This document shows, piece after piece, positions 54,701-60,000 of a stretch of 64,000 nt of DNA (its first letter is position 1; each line of letters begins with the position of its first letter). Both the position numbers and the translations under genes were made by a program. The stretch is from Sympetrum striolatum (Eukaryota > Arthropoda > Insecta > Odonata > Libellulidae). Below the pieces are notes generated by a model. It saw only the letters and a program-made list of their open reading frames with translations, was not told the origin of the DNA and did no database searches. The stretch spans positions 64,905,454 through 64,969,453 of the forward strand of contig OX388345.1 in the NCBI GenBank assembly GCA_947579665.1, written 5' to 3'.

Positions 54701-57030
54701 TATCTGTCATTTATTAACTTCCCCAATTATAATTACAATGATTAGTTATGACCGATATGGTCTCCATCTTGTTGATAGCCATGATAATACGAAGGCTACC
54801 AAGGCAAGAAAAATGTTACAAAATACTACTCATTCAATCCTTATCGAATTCAATTAAAAACGTTGTTCACAGGGTCATTATATTGCACTTATATTGACTT
54901 TTTCCACTGAAAGCATTCTGGATCGGGGAGGAACAGAAGGATTGAATACTATAGAGAAATTTCTAGTGTAACGAATATGCAAAGAGAAACCTCTCTCCTA
55001 CTCAACCCACTGATGAGACCCAATCATCTGACAGTATCACTATTACTTAACTCATTAAAATTATGAATTTTATTACATTAATAACGATTTATATTTTCAA
55101 TTAAATTCACTAAGATTCCTGCCACCATATCGTGATGAATGAAATAATTTATATTTTACAAACACGTATTTCTATATTATTAATAAAATATTTTTTTACA
55201 TTTACTTTTGGTACAGTTTTGTTCATCGCTATACCGACATAAAAGCTACCCAGGTACGAGAGATACTGAATAATGGCACTAATTGAGGTATCTCCTTATG
55301 GAATAAAAAAAAATGTTACTCGTAGAGTCATTGTGTTTCACTTACGTTGACATGTTCCGCTTACAGCATTCTGGCTCAGTGAGGAAAGCGATTGCAAACA
55401 GCCTCAAGCCTAATACATTAATGAGATTAATGCTAACTTACGTTGAATGTTTTGTGGTGAAATTTAGTAGAAACTCAACAAGGTATATCTTTCAAGACGA
55501 ACCTCAAGCCTCATTCCTTCCCACTAGCTCTTGGTAGCAAATGTTTGAGGGGGTGAGGTATCAACTGGTTTTCGGGCTGAATATTTTACAGATAGACTTC
55601 ATGAATAAAGTAGTGTCTCATAATATCAATACCATGTATACCATAAGGAATTATTTCCAATAACTTAATTTCACTTACGGTGACTTGGCCGATGTCTACC
55701 TGAACCTTTGAACAATATTTTTGAATGACTGCGTGAATTTTTTCAAGGGATACACTTGGTTCAGCTTTGCCTTGAGGTTAAATTCAAAGTTATAAGTTTT
55801 AAACTCATTACTTCACAAGGAAGAACGCTGAATAGTGACACTAACTATGGTGTCTCCTTATGGAACGGCAAAAATTGTTCGTTACTTACGTGGAGATGTT
55901 CTAGGTATAGCATTCTGGCTTGGCGAGGAAGTAAGCGAAAGCATATAACCTTAAGCCTCTATTATTCCCCTTATTCCCCTTACTAGCTCTAGGTAGCTGA
56001 TGTTTAAGGGGATGAGGTACCGACCGATCTTCAAATACTTTACAAACAAACTTGCTAAATACTTTACAAACAGACTTCACGAATAAAGTAGTCTTCTCAT
56101 ATAAATTGTATTTCAAGAATTCATTTCCCATAACTTAATTTCACTTTCTTTAACTTGAACAATGTTTCCCTGAAATTTTGAAGCGGCTATTCTTCACATA
56201 GGACTCGAGCAAGAATAGAAAAAAAGCTGAATACTTTACAGACAGACTTCACGAATAAATTAGTGTTATCATATAAATTGTATGTCAACGAAACATTTCC
56301 CTTAACTTAGTTTCACTTTCGGTGACTTGACCGATGTTTTCCTGAGCCCTTGAAGAGGCTATCATTCACCTAAGACTCGAGCAAGAAAAGTAAAAAAGCT
56401 GAATACTTAACAGACAGACTTCACGAATAAAACTTCATATGATATAAATTGCATTTCAAAGAATCCTTTCCCGTAACTTAATTTCACTTTCGGTGACTTG
56501 ACCGATGTTTCCCCGAACCTTTGAAGATGTTATTCTTCACCTAGGACTCGGACAAGAATGGCAGAAAGAAGGTGTAGAACTCTTCGGCGAAGCAACGTGA
56601 GGTATGACGCAACGTCACGGATTGTAAAGTCGAGCGGTGGAGGCTTAGCAGCGAGCGGAAGAACGCGTGGGCGAACAGCGAAAAGGGGTGGAATAGACAA
56701 AGGGGATGAAAGAGGAAACCAAGACGGGCAAGAGATGGAAGAGTCGATTTCCTGCGAAGAAAAGAGGGTAAAAAACAGAAAGGTTTCAGATGACGAGGTG
56801 CTTTCTTATAATTCAAACTATCAAAGAGTTTTTTACGCGTGGGAGAGAATAAAAAAGCGTCTTCCAGATTGACTAAGTTCGGCGTTGGTCTGAGGGTTTC
56901 CGTGAAAGAGAGGAGGGCTGACGGAAAGGTGCCCTTTCTTCTATAAACAATATGTATTCGTTTTCACTCACCAATGACTGCATGTACCCTGACAGAGAGC
57001 TGGGTGCGGAGGACAATGGAGTTCTTGCGA
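537..57030 (-). CDS. Fhos: FHOD-family formin, internal part of gene (16 exons)
   Basis: Formins of the FHOD class nucleate, bundle or cap actin filaments and act in stress fibres, muscle sarcomeres and cell migration; Fhos is the single insect member. Sixteen exons on the minus strand were joined by reading conserved protein blocks and checking GT-AG sites and phases. The join gives 1,028 complete codons in order GBD/FH3, acidic and basic linker, FH1 polyproline, FH2. All phases agree, so gene structure is well supported. Missing are the extreme N-terminus (right of 57030) and the C-terminal DAD (left of 537), which in this family folds back on FH3 to inhibit the protein. Coding DNA is visibly richer in GC than the introns. 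The gene may have alternative promoters, as Drosophila Fhos does, but no transcription start can be shown here. FHOD assignment rests on blocks such as [31 protein letters not shown] and [11 protein letters not shown]. Confidence 0.95.
820..894 (-). CDS. Fhos: Fhos exon 15: FH2, [16 protein letters not shown]
   Basis: This is a 75-nt exon encoding [20 protein letters not shown] and RVMN, with split codons at both ends. F..DCAERI..L.IVHRR..NRF is conserved in FHOD proteins. The acceptor is cctag before 894 and the donor is ATAG|GTGAGG at 820. Only 90 bp of intron separates it from exon 16, the shortest intron here. It lies outside any long ORF and was found by splice-phase and homology reasoning. 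Confidence 0.94.
895..1204. other. Fhos intron between exons 14 and 15
   Basis: This 310-bp AT-rich GT-AG intron shows no further structure. Confidence 0.9.
1205..1347 (-). CDS. Fhos: Fhos exon 14: FH2 coiled segment
   Basis: Forty-seven codons plus two bases encode [40 protein letters not shown] and [20 protein letters not shown] is conserved in FHOD FH2. The acceptor is attgcag before 1347. The donor is GTGAA|GTAAGT at 1205, leaving AA, completed to Lys by the first base of exon 15. Confidence 0.95.
1348..1711. other. Fhos intron between exons 13 and 14
   Basis: This 364-bp AT-rich GT-AG intron has a hydrophobic-looking minus-strand ORF across it that is intron read-through into exon 14, not a gene. 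Confidence 0.9.
1712..1846 (-). CDS. Fhos: Fhos exon 13: FH2, [18 protein letters not shown]
   Basis: Forty-five codons encode [40 protein letters not shown] and DLYSE. The sequence [18 protein letters not shown] is diagnostic for FHOD FH2 domains. The exon is not in any listed long ORF because flanking stops are close; it was found by looking for the missing block between exons 12 and 14. The acceptor is tcatag before 1846 and the donor is GAG|GTGAGG at 1712, phase 0 at both ends. Confidence 0.95.
1847..3298. other. Fhos intron between exons 12 and 13
   Basis: This 1.45-kb AT-rich intron contains a 69-bp tandem duplication at 1914-2051. I see nothing else in it. Confidence 0.9.
1914..2051. 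repeat. Tandem duplication, 69-bp unit, 2 copies
   Basis: Unit one starts gtatcatatgcagaata and unit two gcatcatgtgcagaata, 69 bp later. Both contain caataaac/cagtaaac and end in aagatgttgt. The copies have diverged by about a quarter, so this is an old local duplication. Confidence 0.7.
3299..3418 (-). CDS. Fhos: Fhos exon 12: FH2, GIFLNG segment
   Basis: Forty codons encode [20 protein letters not shown] and [20 protein letters not shown]. This spans the FH2 helix that in most formins carries the motif GN(Y/F)(M/L)N. Here the second residue is Ile (codon ATA), reading G-I-F-L-N. Neighbouring residues are otherwise conserved. The acceptor is tctacag before 3418 and the donor is GAA|GTAAGT at 3299. 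Confidence 0.95.
3419..3927. other. Fhos intron between exons 11 and 12
   Basis: This 509-bp AT-rich GT-AG intron has nothing notable. Confidence 0.9.
3928..4110 (-). CDS. Fhos: Fhos exon 11: FH2 core
   Basis: Sixty-one codons encode [40 protein letters not shown] and [21 protein letters not shown]. The E..I..A....[12 protein letters not shown]....ARL..W.FK pattern is the FH2 core helical bundle (knob and coiled segments). The acceptor is ttaccag before 4110 and the donor is AAG|GTTTGT at 3928, phase 0 on both sides. The donor is weaker than the others because it lacks the usual purine at position +3. Confidence 0.96.
4295..4440 (+). repeat. Degraded SINE-like repeat, copy 2
   Basis: It contains a B-box-like ggtttcgatttc at about 4373 and the tail segment gagcccatgtgg...ttgaaacacc shared with 213-330. 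This order (B box, then a shared non-tRNA body) is typical of tRNA-derived SINEs. It is diverged, and boundaries are approximate. Confidence 0.45.
4901..4972 (+). repeat. tRNA-derived SINE piece, diverged
   Basis: It aligns with 19572-19646 from ggttagaa through gaaagtggga, cctgggtt.ga...ccag and on into a shared tail ending cacttc. The B-box region (gggtttgaaaccc) is slightly degraded. Sharing sequence beyond the tRNA-like part shows a dispersed SINE family rather than a tRNA gene. Confidence 0.65.
4996..5309. repeat. Foldback element with 85-bp arms
   Basis: The left arm 4996-5080 and right arm 5225-5309 are reverse complements with several mismatches, around a unique 144-bp centre. Read outward on the plus strand, the right arm contains cctgaagatggttccg, a 6-bp stem (ggttcc/ggaacc), then cgaaacgttg. 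The arms could fold a transcript into a long hairpin. Structure suggests a MITE or a head-to-head pair of a dispersed repeat. No clear target-site duplication was found. Confidence 0.8.
5596..5754 (-). CDS. Fhos: Fhos exon 10: FH2 lasso/linker region
   Basis: Fifty-three codons, phase 0 at both ends, encode [40 protein letters not shown] and [13 protein letters not shown]. The block [14 protein letters not shown] is near-invariant in FHOD-type FH2 domains and corresponds to the lasso/linker and knob approach, where FH2 subunits contact each other. The acceptor is tctgcag before 5754 and the donor is GAG|GTAAGA at 5596. Confidence 0.97.
5755..8227. other. Fhos intron between exons 9 and 10
   Basis: This 2.5-kb, very AT-rich intron splits the FH2 domain. 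I see no repeat or coding block with confidence; the short ORFs are AT-rich chance frames. Confidence 0.9.
8228..9105 (-). CDS. Fhos: Fhos exon 9: FH1 polyproline and start of FH2
   Basis: At 292 codons this is the largest exon. Order: a Ser/His-rich start ([11 protein letters not shown]), a basic [18 protein letters not shown] helix, a disordered part, the FHOD motif [19 protein letters not shown], then FH1 with runs of seven, four and five prolines (about 8430-8615), and from about 8420 FH2: [44 protein letters not shown]1 recruits profilin-actin and FH2 dimers hold the filament barbed end. The acceptor is ccttcag before 9105 and the donor is AAG|GTTGGA at 8228. The acceptor region is duplicated upstream. 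The ORF on the opposite strand here (Gly-rich) is a shadow of FH1. Confidence 0.97.
9090..9318 (-). repeat. Tandem duplication of exon 9 splice acceptor, 114/115-bp unit
   Basis: Units begin ttggtagaagcattcc (9090) and ttggcagaagcattcc (9204), and a third start (ttggtagaag) stands at 9319. Each full unit contains, on the minus strand, a pyrimidine-rich tract, tatccttcag and the first 13 or so exon bases GGAATGCTTCT. The used acceptor is taken as the proximal one (exon starts 9105), because only it keeps the frame open. The distal site would start at 9219 and meet TAA after 17 codons. Confidence 0.85.
9106..10067. other. Fhos intron between exons 8 and 9
   Basis: This 962-bp intron's 3' end (adjacent to exon 9) has been tandemly duplicated, giving a second complete-looking acceptor 114 bp upstream. 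Confidence 0.9.
10068..10223 (-). CDS. Fhos: Fhos exon 8: arginine-rich helix
   Basis: Fifty-one complete codons encode [20 protein letters not shown], then [20 protein letters not shown] and [11 protein letters not shown]. The motif [21 protein letters not shown] is a conserved FHOD feature between FH3 and FH1, predicted to be a charged helix. The acceptor is ctcaacag before 10223 and the donor is AATG|GTATGT at 10068. First bases TA join G of exon 7 (Val), and last base G joins GG of exon 9 (Gly). Confidence 0.94.
10224..11330. other. Fhos intron between exons 7 and 8
   Basis: This is a 1.1-kb AT-rich GT-AG intron with no recognisable element. Confidence 0.9.
11331..11626 (-). CDS. Fhos: Fhos exon 7: acidic, Ser/Pro-rich linker
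   Basis: Ninety-eight codons encode a basic start ([20 protein letters not shown]), a Ser/Thr patch, then [20 protein letters not shown] and [10 protein letters not shown], ending NSGTQNK. All three minus frames are open over much of this GC-rich exon. The right one was set by phase: exon 6 leaves CG, and exon 8 needs one base before TA. The acceptor is ttgcag before 11626 and the donor is AAAG|GTATGC at 11331. The region is low complexity and probably disordered, a likely site for phosphorylation and isoform variation. Read-through past the donor would give a stop shortly after. Confidence 0.88.
11627..15503. other. Fhos intron between exons 6 and 7
   Basis: This 3.9-kb intron contains a short perfect palindrome near 12215 and a 141-bp tandem duplication at its 5' end (15185-15466). 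A moderately GC-richer stretch lies at 13980-14340. No coding block was recognised. Confidence 0.85.
15185..15466. repeat. Tandem duplication, 141-bp unit, 2 copies
   Basis: Copy one starts aaaccgaagagagaacg (15185) and copy two aaaccgaggagagaact (15326). They stay aligned through ttttcacacttttac, tacaattactctttgag and gatcagcttatagtttt with few differences, so the duplication is fairly recent. It ends about 38 bp from the exon 6 donor. Confidence 0.9.
15504..15629 (-). CDS. Fhos: Fhos exon 6: end of FH3 / helical region
   Basis: Forty-one codons encode [20 protein letters not shown] followed by [21 protein letters not shown]. The block GTDLDL..Q..IYE..L.HEDG is conserved in FHOD1, FHOD3 and Fhos and lies at the end of the FH3/dimerisation region. 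The acceptor is tttacag before 15629 and the donor is TTCG|GTTAGT at 15504; CG plus A from exon 7 makes Arg. A 141-bp tandem duplication begins about 40 bp downstream of this donor. Confidence 0.95.
16640..17060. other. GC-rich, C/T-rich patch upstream of exon 6
   Basis: This is a pyrimidine-rich, CpG-containing stretch in an otherwise AT-rich intron, about 1 kb upstream (in gene sense) of exon 6. It could be a regulatory element or an alternative first exon, but no TATA box, initiator or coding block could be demonstrated. Confidence 0.3.
19561..19646 (+). repeat. tRNA-derived SINE head
   Basis: It has an A-box-like tagttcaatggttagaat and a perfect B box (ggttcgagtcc) at tRNA spacing. The T arm pairs well (cctggg/cccagc region), but the anticodon loop lacks T33 and the acceptor ends do not pair, so it is not a functional tRNA. 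A relative at 4901-4972 shares the body beyond the tRNA part. This is probably a SINE of glycine/glutamate-like tRNA descent. Confidence 0.7.
22738..23107. repeat. Tandem duplication, about 205-bp unit, 2 copies
   Basis: Copies start at 22738 and 22943 (acataaata). Shared blocks in order are taggagtgga/aggagtgga, taaaacaaaacctaag, aacctacgc and tactgatagtacaagc. Internal indels make the copies uneven. A related piece, including gcaggaaaac, cccat and aacctac, occurs at 32047-32110, so the unit belongs to a dispersed family. Confidence 0.75.
23330..23421 (-). mobile_element. Possible hAT-type transposon terminus
   Basis: Reading minus from 23421 gives caggggtggggaaccc followed by ttggcacgtgcgcc. 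hAT elements commonly start CAGGGGT(G/C)(G/C), often followed by short repeats of the TIR sequence. The matching other end was not found, so this is a truncated or solo end at best. Confidence 0.35.
25987..26167 (-). CDS. Fhos: Fhos exon 5: FH3, [19 protein letters not shown]
   Basis: Fifty-nine complete codons encode [37 protein letters not shown] and the FHOD block [19 protein letters not shown]. The acceptor is gatcag before 26167. The donor is AGAG|GTTGGT at 25987, chosen over a nearby GTATCT because only this site leaves AG in phase 2, joining G of exon 6 as Arg. The resulting [15 protein letters not shown] agrees with family sequences. The exon completes the later armadillo helices of FH3. 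Confidence 0.94.
26168..26955. other. Fhos intron between exons 4 and 5
   Basis: This is a 788-bp AT-rich GT-AG intron with no structure noted. Confidence 0.9.
26956..27162 (-). CDS. Fhos: Fhos exon 4: FH3 core
   Basis: Sixty-eight codons flanked by two and one partial bases encode [19 protein letters not shown], then [19 protein letters not shown] and [15 protein letters not shown]. This is the central armadillo region of FHOD FH3, with the diagnostic LYVDGMNGV and [13 protein letters not shown] blocks. The acceptor is aattcag before 27162 and the donor is CAAG|GTTAGT at 26956. The final G plus GT of exon 5 makes Gly. In related proteins this domain mediates localisation and holds the autoinhibitory DAD. 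Confidence 0.96.
27163..28066. other. Fhos intron between exons 3 and 4
   Basis: This is a 904-bp AT-rich GT-AG intron with no structure noted. Confidence 0.9.
28067..28172 (-). CDS. Fhos: Fhos exon 3: FH3, [19 protein letters not shown]
   Basis: Thirty-five codons plus one base encode [20 protein letters not shown] followed by [15 protein letters not shown]. The family sequence [32 protein letters not shown] is matched almost without gaps. The acceptor is tccgtag before 28172 and the donor is AGAG|GTATGT at 28067. The terminal G joins CC of exon 4 to give Ala. This segment is a helical armadillo repeat of the regulatory half. Higher G+C at third codon positions than the surrounding intron supports coding status. 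Confidence 0.95.
28581..28862. repeat. Tandem duplication, 167-bp unit, about 1.7 copies
   Basis: tattttgatccgcaaac starts at 28581 and again at 28748. Both copies continue through aagtcgatga, atatcggaaaaact, tagcttctaaaaaatc and aaaatgtaagaataaaa nearly unchanged. Copy two stops about 115 bp in. High similarity indicates a recent event. Confidence 0.9.
30281..30385. repeat. Minisatellite, 15-bp unit, about 7 copies
   Basis: The array has units of 15 bp centred on (g)aattc(c/a)cc. Two middle units are identical (gtatgaattccccgc at 30326 and 30341), and the flanking units (gtactaattccccca, ggatcaattcaccgg, gtaccaatctgtcgg) are diverged, the usual pattern of an array homogenised in its centre. 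In one frame it reads as repeats of M/T/I-NSPR, which is not evidence of a gene. Confidence 0.85.
30681..30715. other. 12-bp perfect hairpin
   Basis: tcccgattctta (30681-30692) and taagaatcggga (30704-30715) are perfect reverse complements around an 11-nt loop. It could be a small MITE relic or a chance stem; no function is implied. Confidence 0.5.
35514..35660. repeat. Tandem duplication, 67-bp unit, 2.2 copies
   Basis: aaaataattccacaaag (35514), aaaataatttcacaaag (35581) and aaaataatttcac (35648) are spaced 67 bp apart. Full units share aacac.actgttaatgaat and agagattttaaacctct. Confidence 0.9.
35818..36442. mobile_element. Non-autonomous pogo/Tigger-like MITE, complete
   Basis: The element is 625 bp with perfect 22-bp terminal inverted repeats beginning CAGTGGTACCTCGAGATACG, flanked by TA on both sides (35816-35817, 36443-36444), the target duplication of Tc1/mariner-superfamily elements. 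The CAGTGGTACCTCG end is typical of the pogo/Tigger group. Extra copies of gagatacgagc lie just inside both ends (about 35869, 35909 and 36372). No transposase is encoded. It carries an internal C/T-rich segment near 36140-36200. Its intact termini suggest fairly recent insertion. Confidence 0.85.
39217..39620. repeat. Inverted pair of a retroelement-tail-like repeat
   Basis: On the minus strand, 39217-39335 contains acgaagacgttgaaaccgg, then tatgtggaataaagac and ttccacaaagtcaag. On the plus strand, 39555-39610 contains cctgaagatgtcgagtgtg, then ttgtggaaataagac and aaagttgtaa. The order gaagatg / stem / gaaacc / (a)aataaag / aaagt resembles the ends of arthropod Penelope- or RTE-like elements. 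Family assignment is tentative. Confidence 0.45.
40088..40297. repeat. Head-to-head SINE pair, 97-bp inverted repeat
   Basis: The left arm 40088-40184 and right arm 40201-40297 are reverse complements with about 3 mismatches and a 16-nt spacer. The right arm reads as a tRNA-derived SINE head: A box tagcctagatggttaaggc, B box ggttcgattcc, then gccctgtca. The SINE body continues right of the arm to about 40345 (atcctgggtgcacgccc, ttaaccctttcc). The left copy ends with the arm. Each arm has its own pol III A/B boxes, pointing outward. An oligo-T run in each arm (gacttttttcaag) could stop pol III early. Confidence 0.85.
42640..42845 (+). repeat. Possible non-LTR retrotransposon 3' end with (AAT)n tail
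   Basis: A moderately GC-rich stretch with gaggggttactctccctcc and atgccggtcag ends in an (aat)n microsatellite at 42825-42840. A short unique body followed by a simple-repeat tail is typical of 5'-truncated LINE copies. No ORF remains to prove it. Confidence 0.35.
43494..43980 (-). pseudogene. Orphan ORF relic of unknown origin
   Basis: An 87-residue minus-strand frame includes [20 protein letters not shown] and [12 protein letters not shown]. Directly upstream another stretch reads as [13 protein letters not shown] before a stop. The region is strongly strand-asymmetric (C/T on plus) and has a protein-like charged composition, unlike the AT-rich chance ORFs around it. I do not recognise the family. 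A decayed transposable-element protein is the simplest idea, but chance is not excluded. Confidence 0.25.
45586..45765. repeat. Tandem duplication, 93-bp unit, 2 copies
   Basis: ggagtttaactataacctcc (45586) and ggagttaaactgtaacctcc (45679) head two units that share tttatc.ta.aatcaatta and gaat.atagtaata. Confidence 0.8.
45806..45997. repeat. Foldback element with about 75-bp arms
   Basis: The left arm (atagagaaagtaaaactca, tagtagaacct, ttttaataagaacaa) and right arm (ttgttcttattaaaa, gggttctacta, gagttttactttctctt) are imperfect reverse complements around a centre with catcttcatgtg and gacgaaacctcgg. The centre again pairs a gaagatg box (on minus) with a gaaac box. Probably a head-to-head dispersed repeat. 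Confidence 0.75.
49188..49334. repeat. Short inverted-repeat element (147 bp)
   Basis: agtctgaaaagtttt (49188-49202) and aaaacttttcagact (49320-49334) are perfect 15-bp reverse complements bounding a 147-bp segment. It has the size of a small MITE, but no target duplication was established. Confidence 0.45.
50586..50653 (-). CDS. Fhos: Fhos exon 2: FH3 helix, [15 protein letters not shown]
   Basis: Twenty-two complete codons encode [19 protein letters not shown] and then IFQ. This is one of the best conserved FHOD blocks, in the first armadillo-type helices of FH3 that receive the C-terminal DAD during autoinhibition. The acceptor is tttgcag before 50653 and the donor is CAG|GTGAGT at 50586, close to consensus. 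The exon enters with two bases and leaves in phase 0. It is short and isolated: 6.3 kb from exon 1 and 22.4 kb from exon 3, so it cannot be found as a simple long ORF. Confidence 0.93.
54780..56030. repeat. Three diverged copies of a roughly 170-bp block
   Basis: Related blocks start near 54790, 55240 and 55820. Each runs: a gct(a)acc-like start, tggcacta/gtgacacta, ggtatctccttatgga, aaaatgtt, cgtagagtcattgtg-like, gcattctgg(c/a)t, ggcgaggaa and cctcaagcc. A degenerate copy of the downstream 172-bp unit follows at 55576. The order indicates repeated segmental duplication of a compound unit. Confidence 0.6.
56054..56560. repeat. Tandem repeat, 172-bp unit, about 3 copies
   Basis: gct(a/g)aatactt begins units at 56054, 56226 and 56398, exactly 172 bp apart. 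Each contains acagacttcacgaataaa, tcatataaattgtat, acttaatttcacttt, cggtgacttgaccgatgttt and aggactcg.gcaagaa. A degraded copy starts at 55576. The array ends about 410 bp from the exon 1 donor. Confidence 0.9.
56972..57030 (-). CDS. Fhos: Fhos exon 1 of window: start of FH3 region
   Basis: This exon encodes [19 protein letters not shown] plus one base at each end that completes codons split by introns. The block [14 protein letters not shown] is a hallmark of FHOD proteins at the junction of the GTPase-binding-like domain and FH3. The acceptor (ttacag) precedes 57030 and the donor is ATTG|GTGAGT at 56972. It starts with the third base of a codon, so at least one more coding exon lies upstream. 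The last G joins AG of the next exon to give Glu, yielding HAVIEKLLNS. The ORF visible in another frame across this exon is a shadow. Confidence 0.9.
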
Positions 57031-60000
57031 CTGTAACGAAAGAGAGAGAAAATAATTACTTTCCAAGAATATGGCAGCACTAGAAAAACAATATATTTTT
57101 TCAGGTAACAGACAGCAGTTGAAATAATATACATTCGTCACGATGTGATTCATGCTTAACACGGAACAAAATTCATCCGTACGTCATGCCATTAATTGTG
57201 ACGTAGATTCGAAGGAAATGTATTCGTTTTTATCAAAGTTAATGGAATAATCTAAATGACATTCTCCATGGGCGAATCCAGAGGACAGTAAGGGTGATTG
57301 TCCCTTAGTACTAACAGTTTGCCCACGTACATACCGAGGAGACAGAATTAACGTTTAATTTAAAAGTATTCTATGATTACTCTACAACTATTCCCTATAG
57401 TGCGTTCCAGCTCTTCCAGTTAGCAATGATGGATTATATGAGATTTAAGTCTTACGTATTTTTATTTACACTGCAAGAATGATCTCTCTTCAGGTCGTCT
57501 CTATGTGATGTTCCTCGATTTGAAGATTGAAATTACAATTTATTGCTAGCATTAGAAGATTTAAATTACAGTTTTCAGCTATCAAAGTGACTACAAAACT
57601 GGAACGCAGTGTAGTCTACTCTAGACTTAGCCATTTATCACACTATGTAGCCAGTAAAATTTGATACATTCAATTTAATTAAACACAATTATATGGTTTA
57701 AAATAAAGGAAAGTTTCTAGGTCCGCTCCTGACATCTTCATAACACAAGAGTTATGTAGATACGAGGATAAAATTTCGGATTACGGAACAATCGTCAGCA
57801 ATAGTATACCCAAAGCATCCAAATCTATTATTGAATTGAAATATTGAATTTCTCTTCATTTGGAATCAAATTTATATTAATTATATTGTATTAAAATTAT
57901 CATCATCATTCAATTTCATTATTATCATTTAATGAAATGTTATCAGTATGGAAAAGTGTTTAAATTGCGAGACTGTCATCAAGAAGATAATCTTTCTTCG
58001 GAATCATAAGAAATGACAGTAAATTTAAATTAAAAATAGACGAAAATACGATGGCTCGAGCATTTAGAGGAATATTTCTGTAATCGGCGGCCTGATGCTT
58101 TGACAAGACTGGCTAATGTTCTTAAATTAACCCAAGTTAAAAACTACTATCATTAACTGACACCCACATTCTGTATTGGAACACACATTCCCGAAATGGT
58201 CACGATTTTATCGCGAAGATCACAATTTACGTATTAAATCCTTGATTAATCACCCATGCACCTTCCTCCACCGATAGCAGACACCGAAGAAAAGAACAGT
58301 TACGCGATGTGGGAGCCAAGGAACACTCGAAATCTCAACGGAAGCCGTAAAGCTAGGACATAAAACTCCGAAGAATATAACGCCATTAACATCTACGCGT
58401 GATTTCGCCATTTTTACGGTGTCGCATCGAGGAAGAAAATAGAGGAACCGTAATCACACGGACATAAAAACCATCTCCCCATAATGGATCGCGCTGGCTT
58501 CCTACTAAGCCATTTCACGATGTTCGGAACACCTACGAATTTATTTATCGTCTAGATAATAACTTTCTCCTCTAGAATCCCATGCAAATTAACCGGCGAC
58601 GGATTTAAAAACTCCGCTCGGATTTTAATTAAAAGGCGAACGAATGGAAATCGACTGTTTATCTTCCGGCAATCACAATATACACCTTTTATGTTCCGAT
58701 AAAAAAGCCGTGGCTAACGAAATCGACTCCTAAGAGACTCGCTTCAAAGCCGTTTCATCACGGCATTGCATTCTGACGCCTAAAATGGTAACTGAAAAAC
58801 ATTTCATAAAATAACTTGCTCAGATTTTATCACTCGTAATGCGCGTAAAATTTATGGACCGCCATTGTGCTGATGCACTTTCAAAGTAGCTTTTATACTC
58901 CTATTCTATATTAGAGTGGTATCTCTCGGCAAACGGCGGTCACACAGACAGTCAAAGAGAGCTATTCAAGGCAGGAGCACTCCCAAAAAAAGAAATACGA
59001 ATACATTTTATGTGCAGCCATGATATCTCTTAAAGGTGTGGACGCACAAAGAAAGGAAAAGATAATCCGTATGAAGGGTTGTAAATGGCAGCTCGAAATT
59101 TCGAAACATAACTTTTCTTTGGTTGTTCTGAGAGGAGAATATTTAACACGATATCCATCTTGGGCGATAATATTCTCAGCTTCGAACTTCGATGTATTGC
59201 ATAAAAAGGTGTGTTTTTAGGGAAAAATCTCATATAGTGTAAGGGGAAAACAAATAGCGTAGAAATTATGGAAATTAACTTTTCACTTCATCAACAAAAT
59301 TACATAGAATATGTAGTATAACTTCTATGCTGTTTTCCTAATTCTAGTTACACAGAGCGGTAAAGGTCCCCGTGGAGGTTTTCTTAGGAATTGCGAGACA
59401 ATGATTGCATGCCTATTGTCCTCGAAAAGGTTAAGTAAATGCCAATGACGGACCATATTAGACGCGATGAGTGACTAATTCTTCGTTTAATTTCCATCAG
59501 TAAAACCAGTATCATGAGAAGTGACTTCGTGGAAGTCCATGAAGGAGCAGAGATTCTATAACTGTAGTTACCACAGATTTTATGAGACTAGTATCGACAG
59601 CGTACTAGTATCATCAGGGCCGAATACCTGCCCACCCGGATGATGCTAGCACGTCAGTGAAACTAGTAGTCAAAAATAAATCTGTGAAAACTACAAAGTT
59701 ATATACTATATTCATGTTTAATTACGTTCAAAGACATCATTCGATAATGAGGGCTTAGTATGTGCCGTAACTAGATGTTATGACGTGGGTGAGCCAATGA
59801 AAATTGGATTGGAGGCAGAGCATCTAGTTTATGGGCAAAAATAAAACATCAAAAAATACTAGAACACGCTAGAATAATTGAAAAGAAATTAGGATGAAAT
59901 TTAATATTAGTTCTTATATCTTTCCTATTTGGCAAGATTCGTCTATCTTTTCTGTTATGATCTCAGCAACATGTTCTAGGACCACAATTCCTCTTCCAAG

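Larger units (their letters stand above)
50654..56971. other. Fhos intron between exons 1 and 2 (6.3 kb)
   Basis: This intron contains GC-richer patches at 52350-52760 and 56540-56900, a C-homopolymer near 54640 and a complex duplicated region at 54780-56560. Other parts (50660-52340, 52860-54630) are AT-rich with nothing recognised. Confidence 0.85.
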
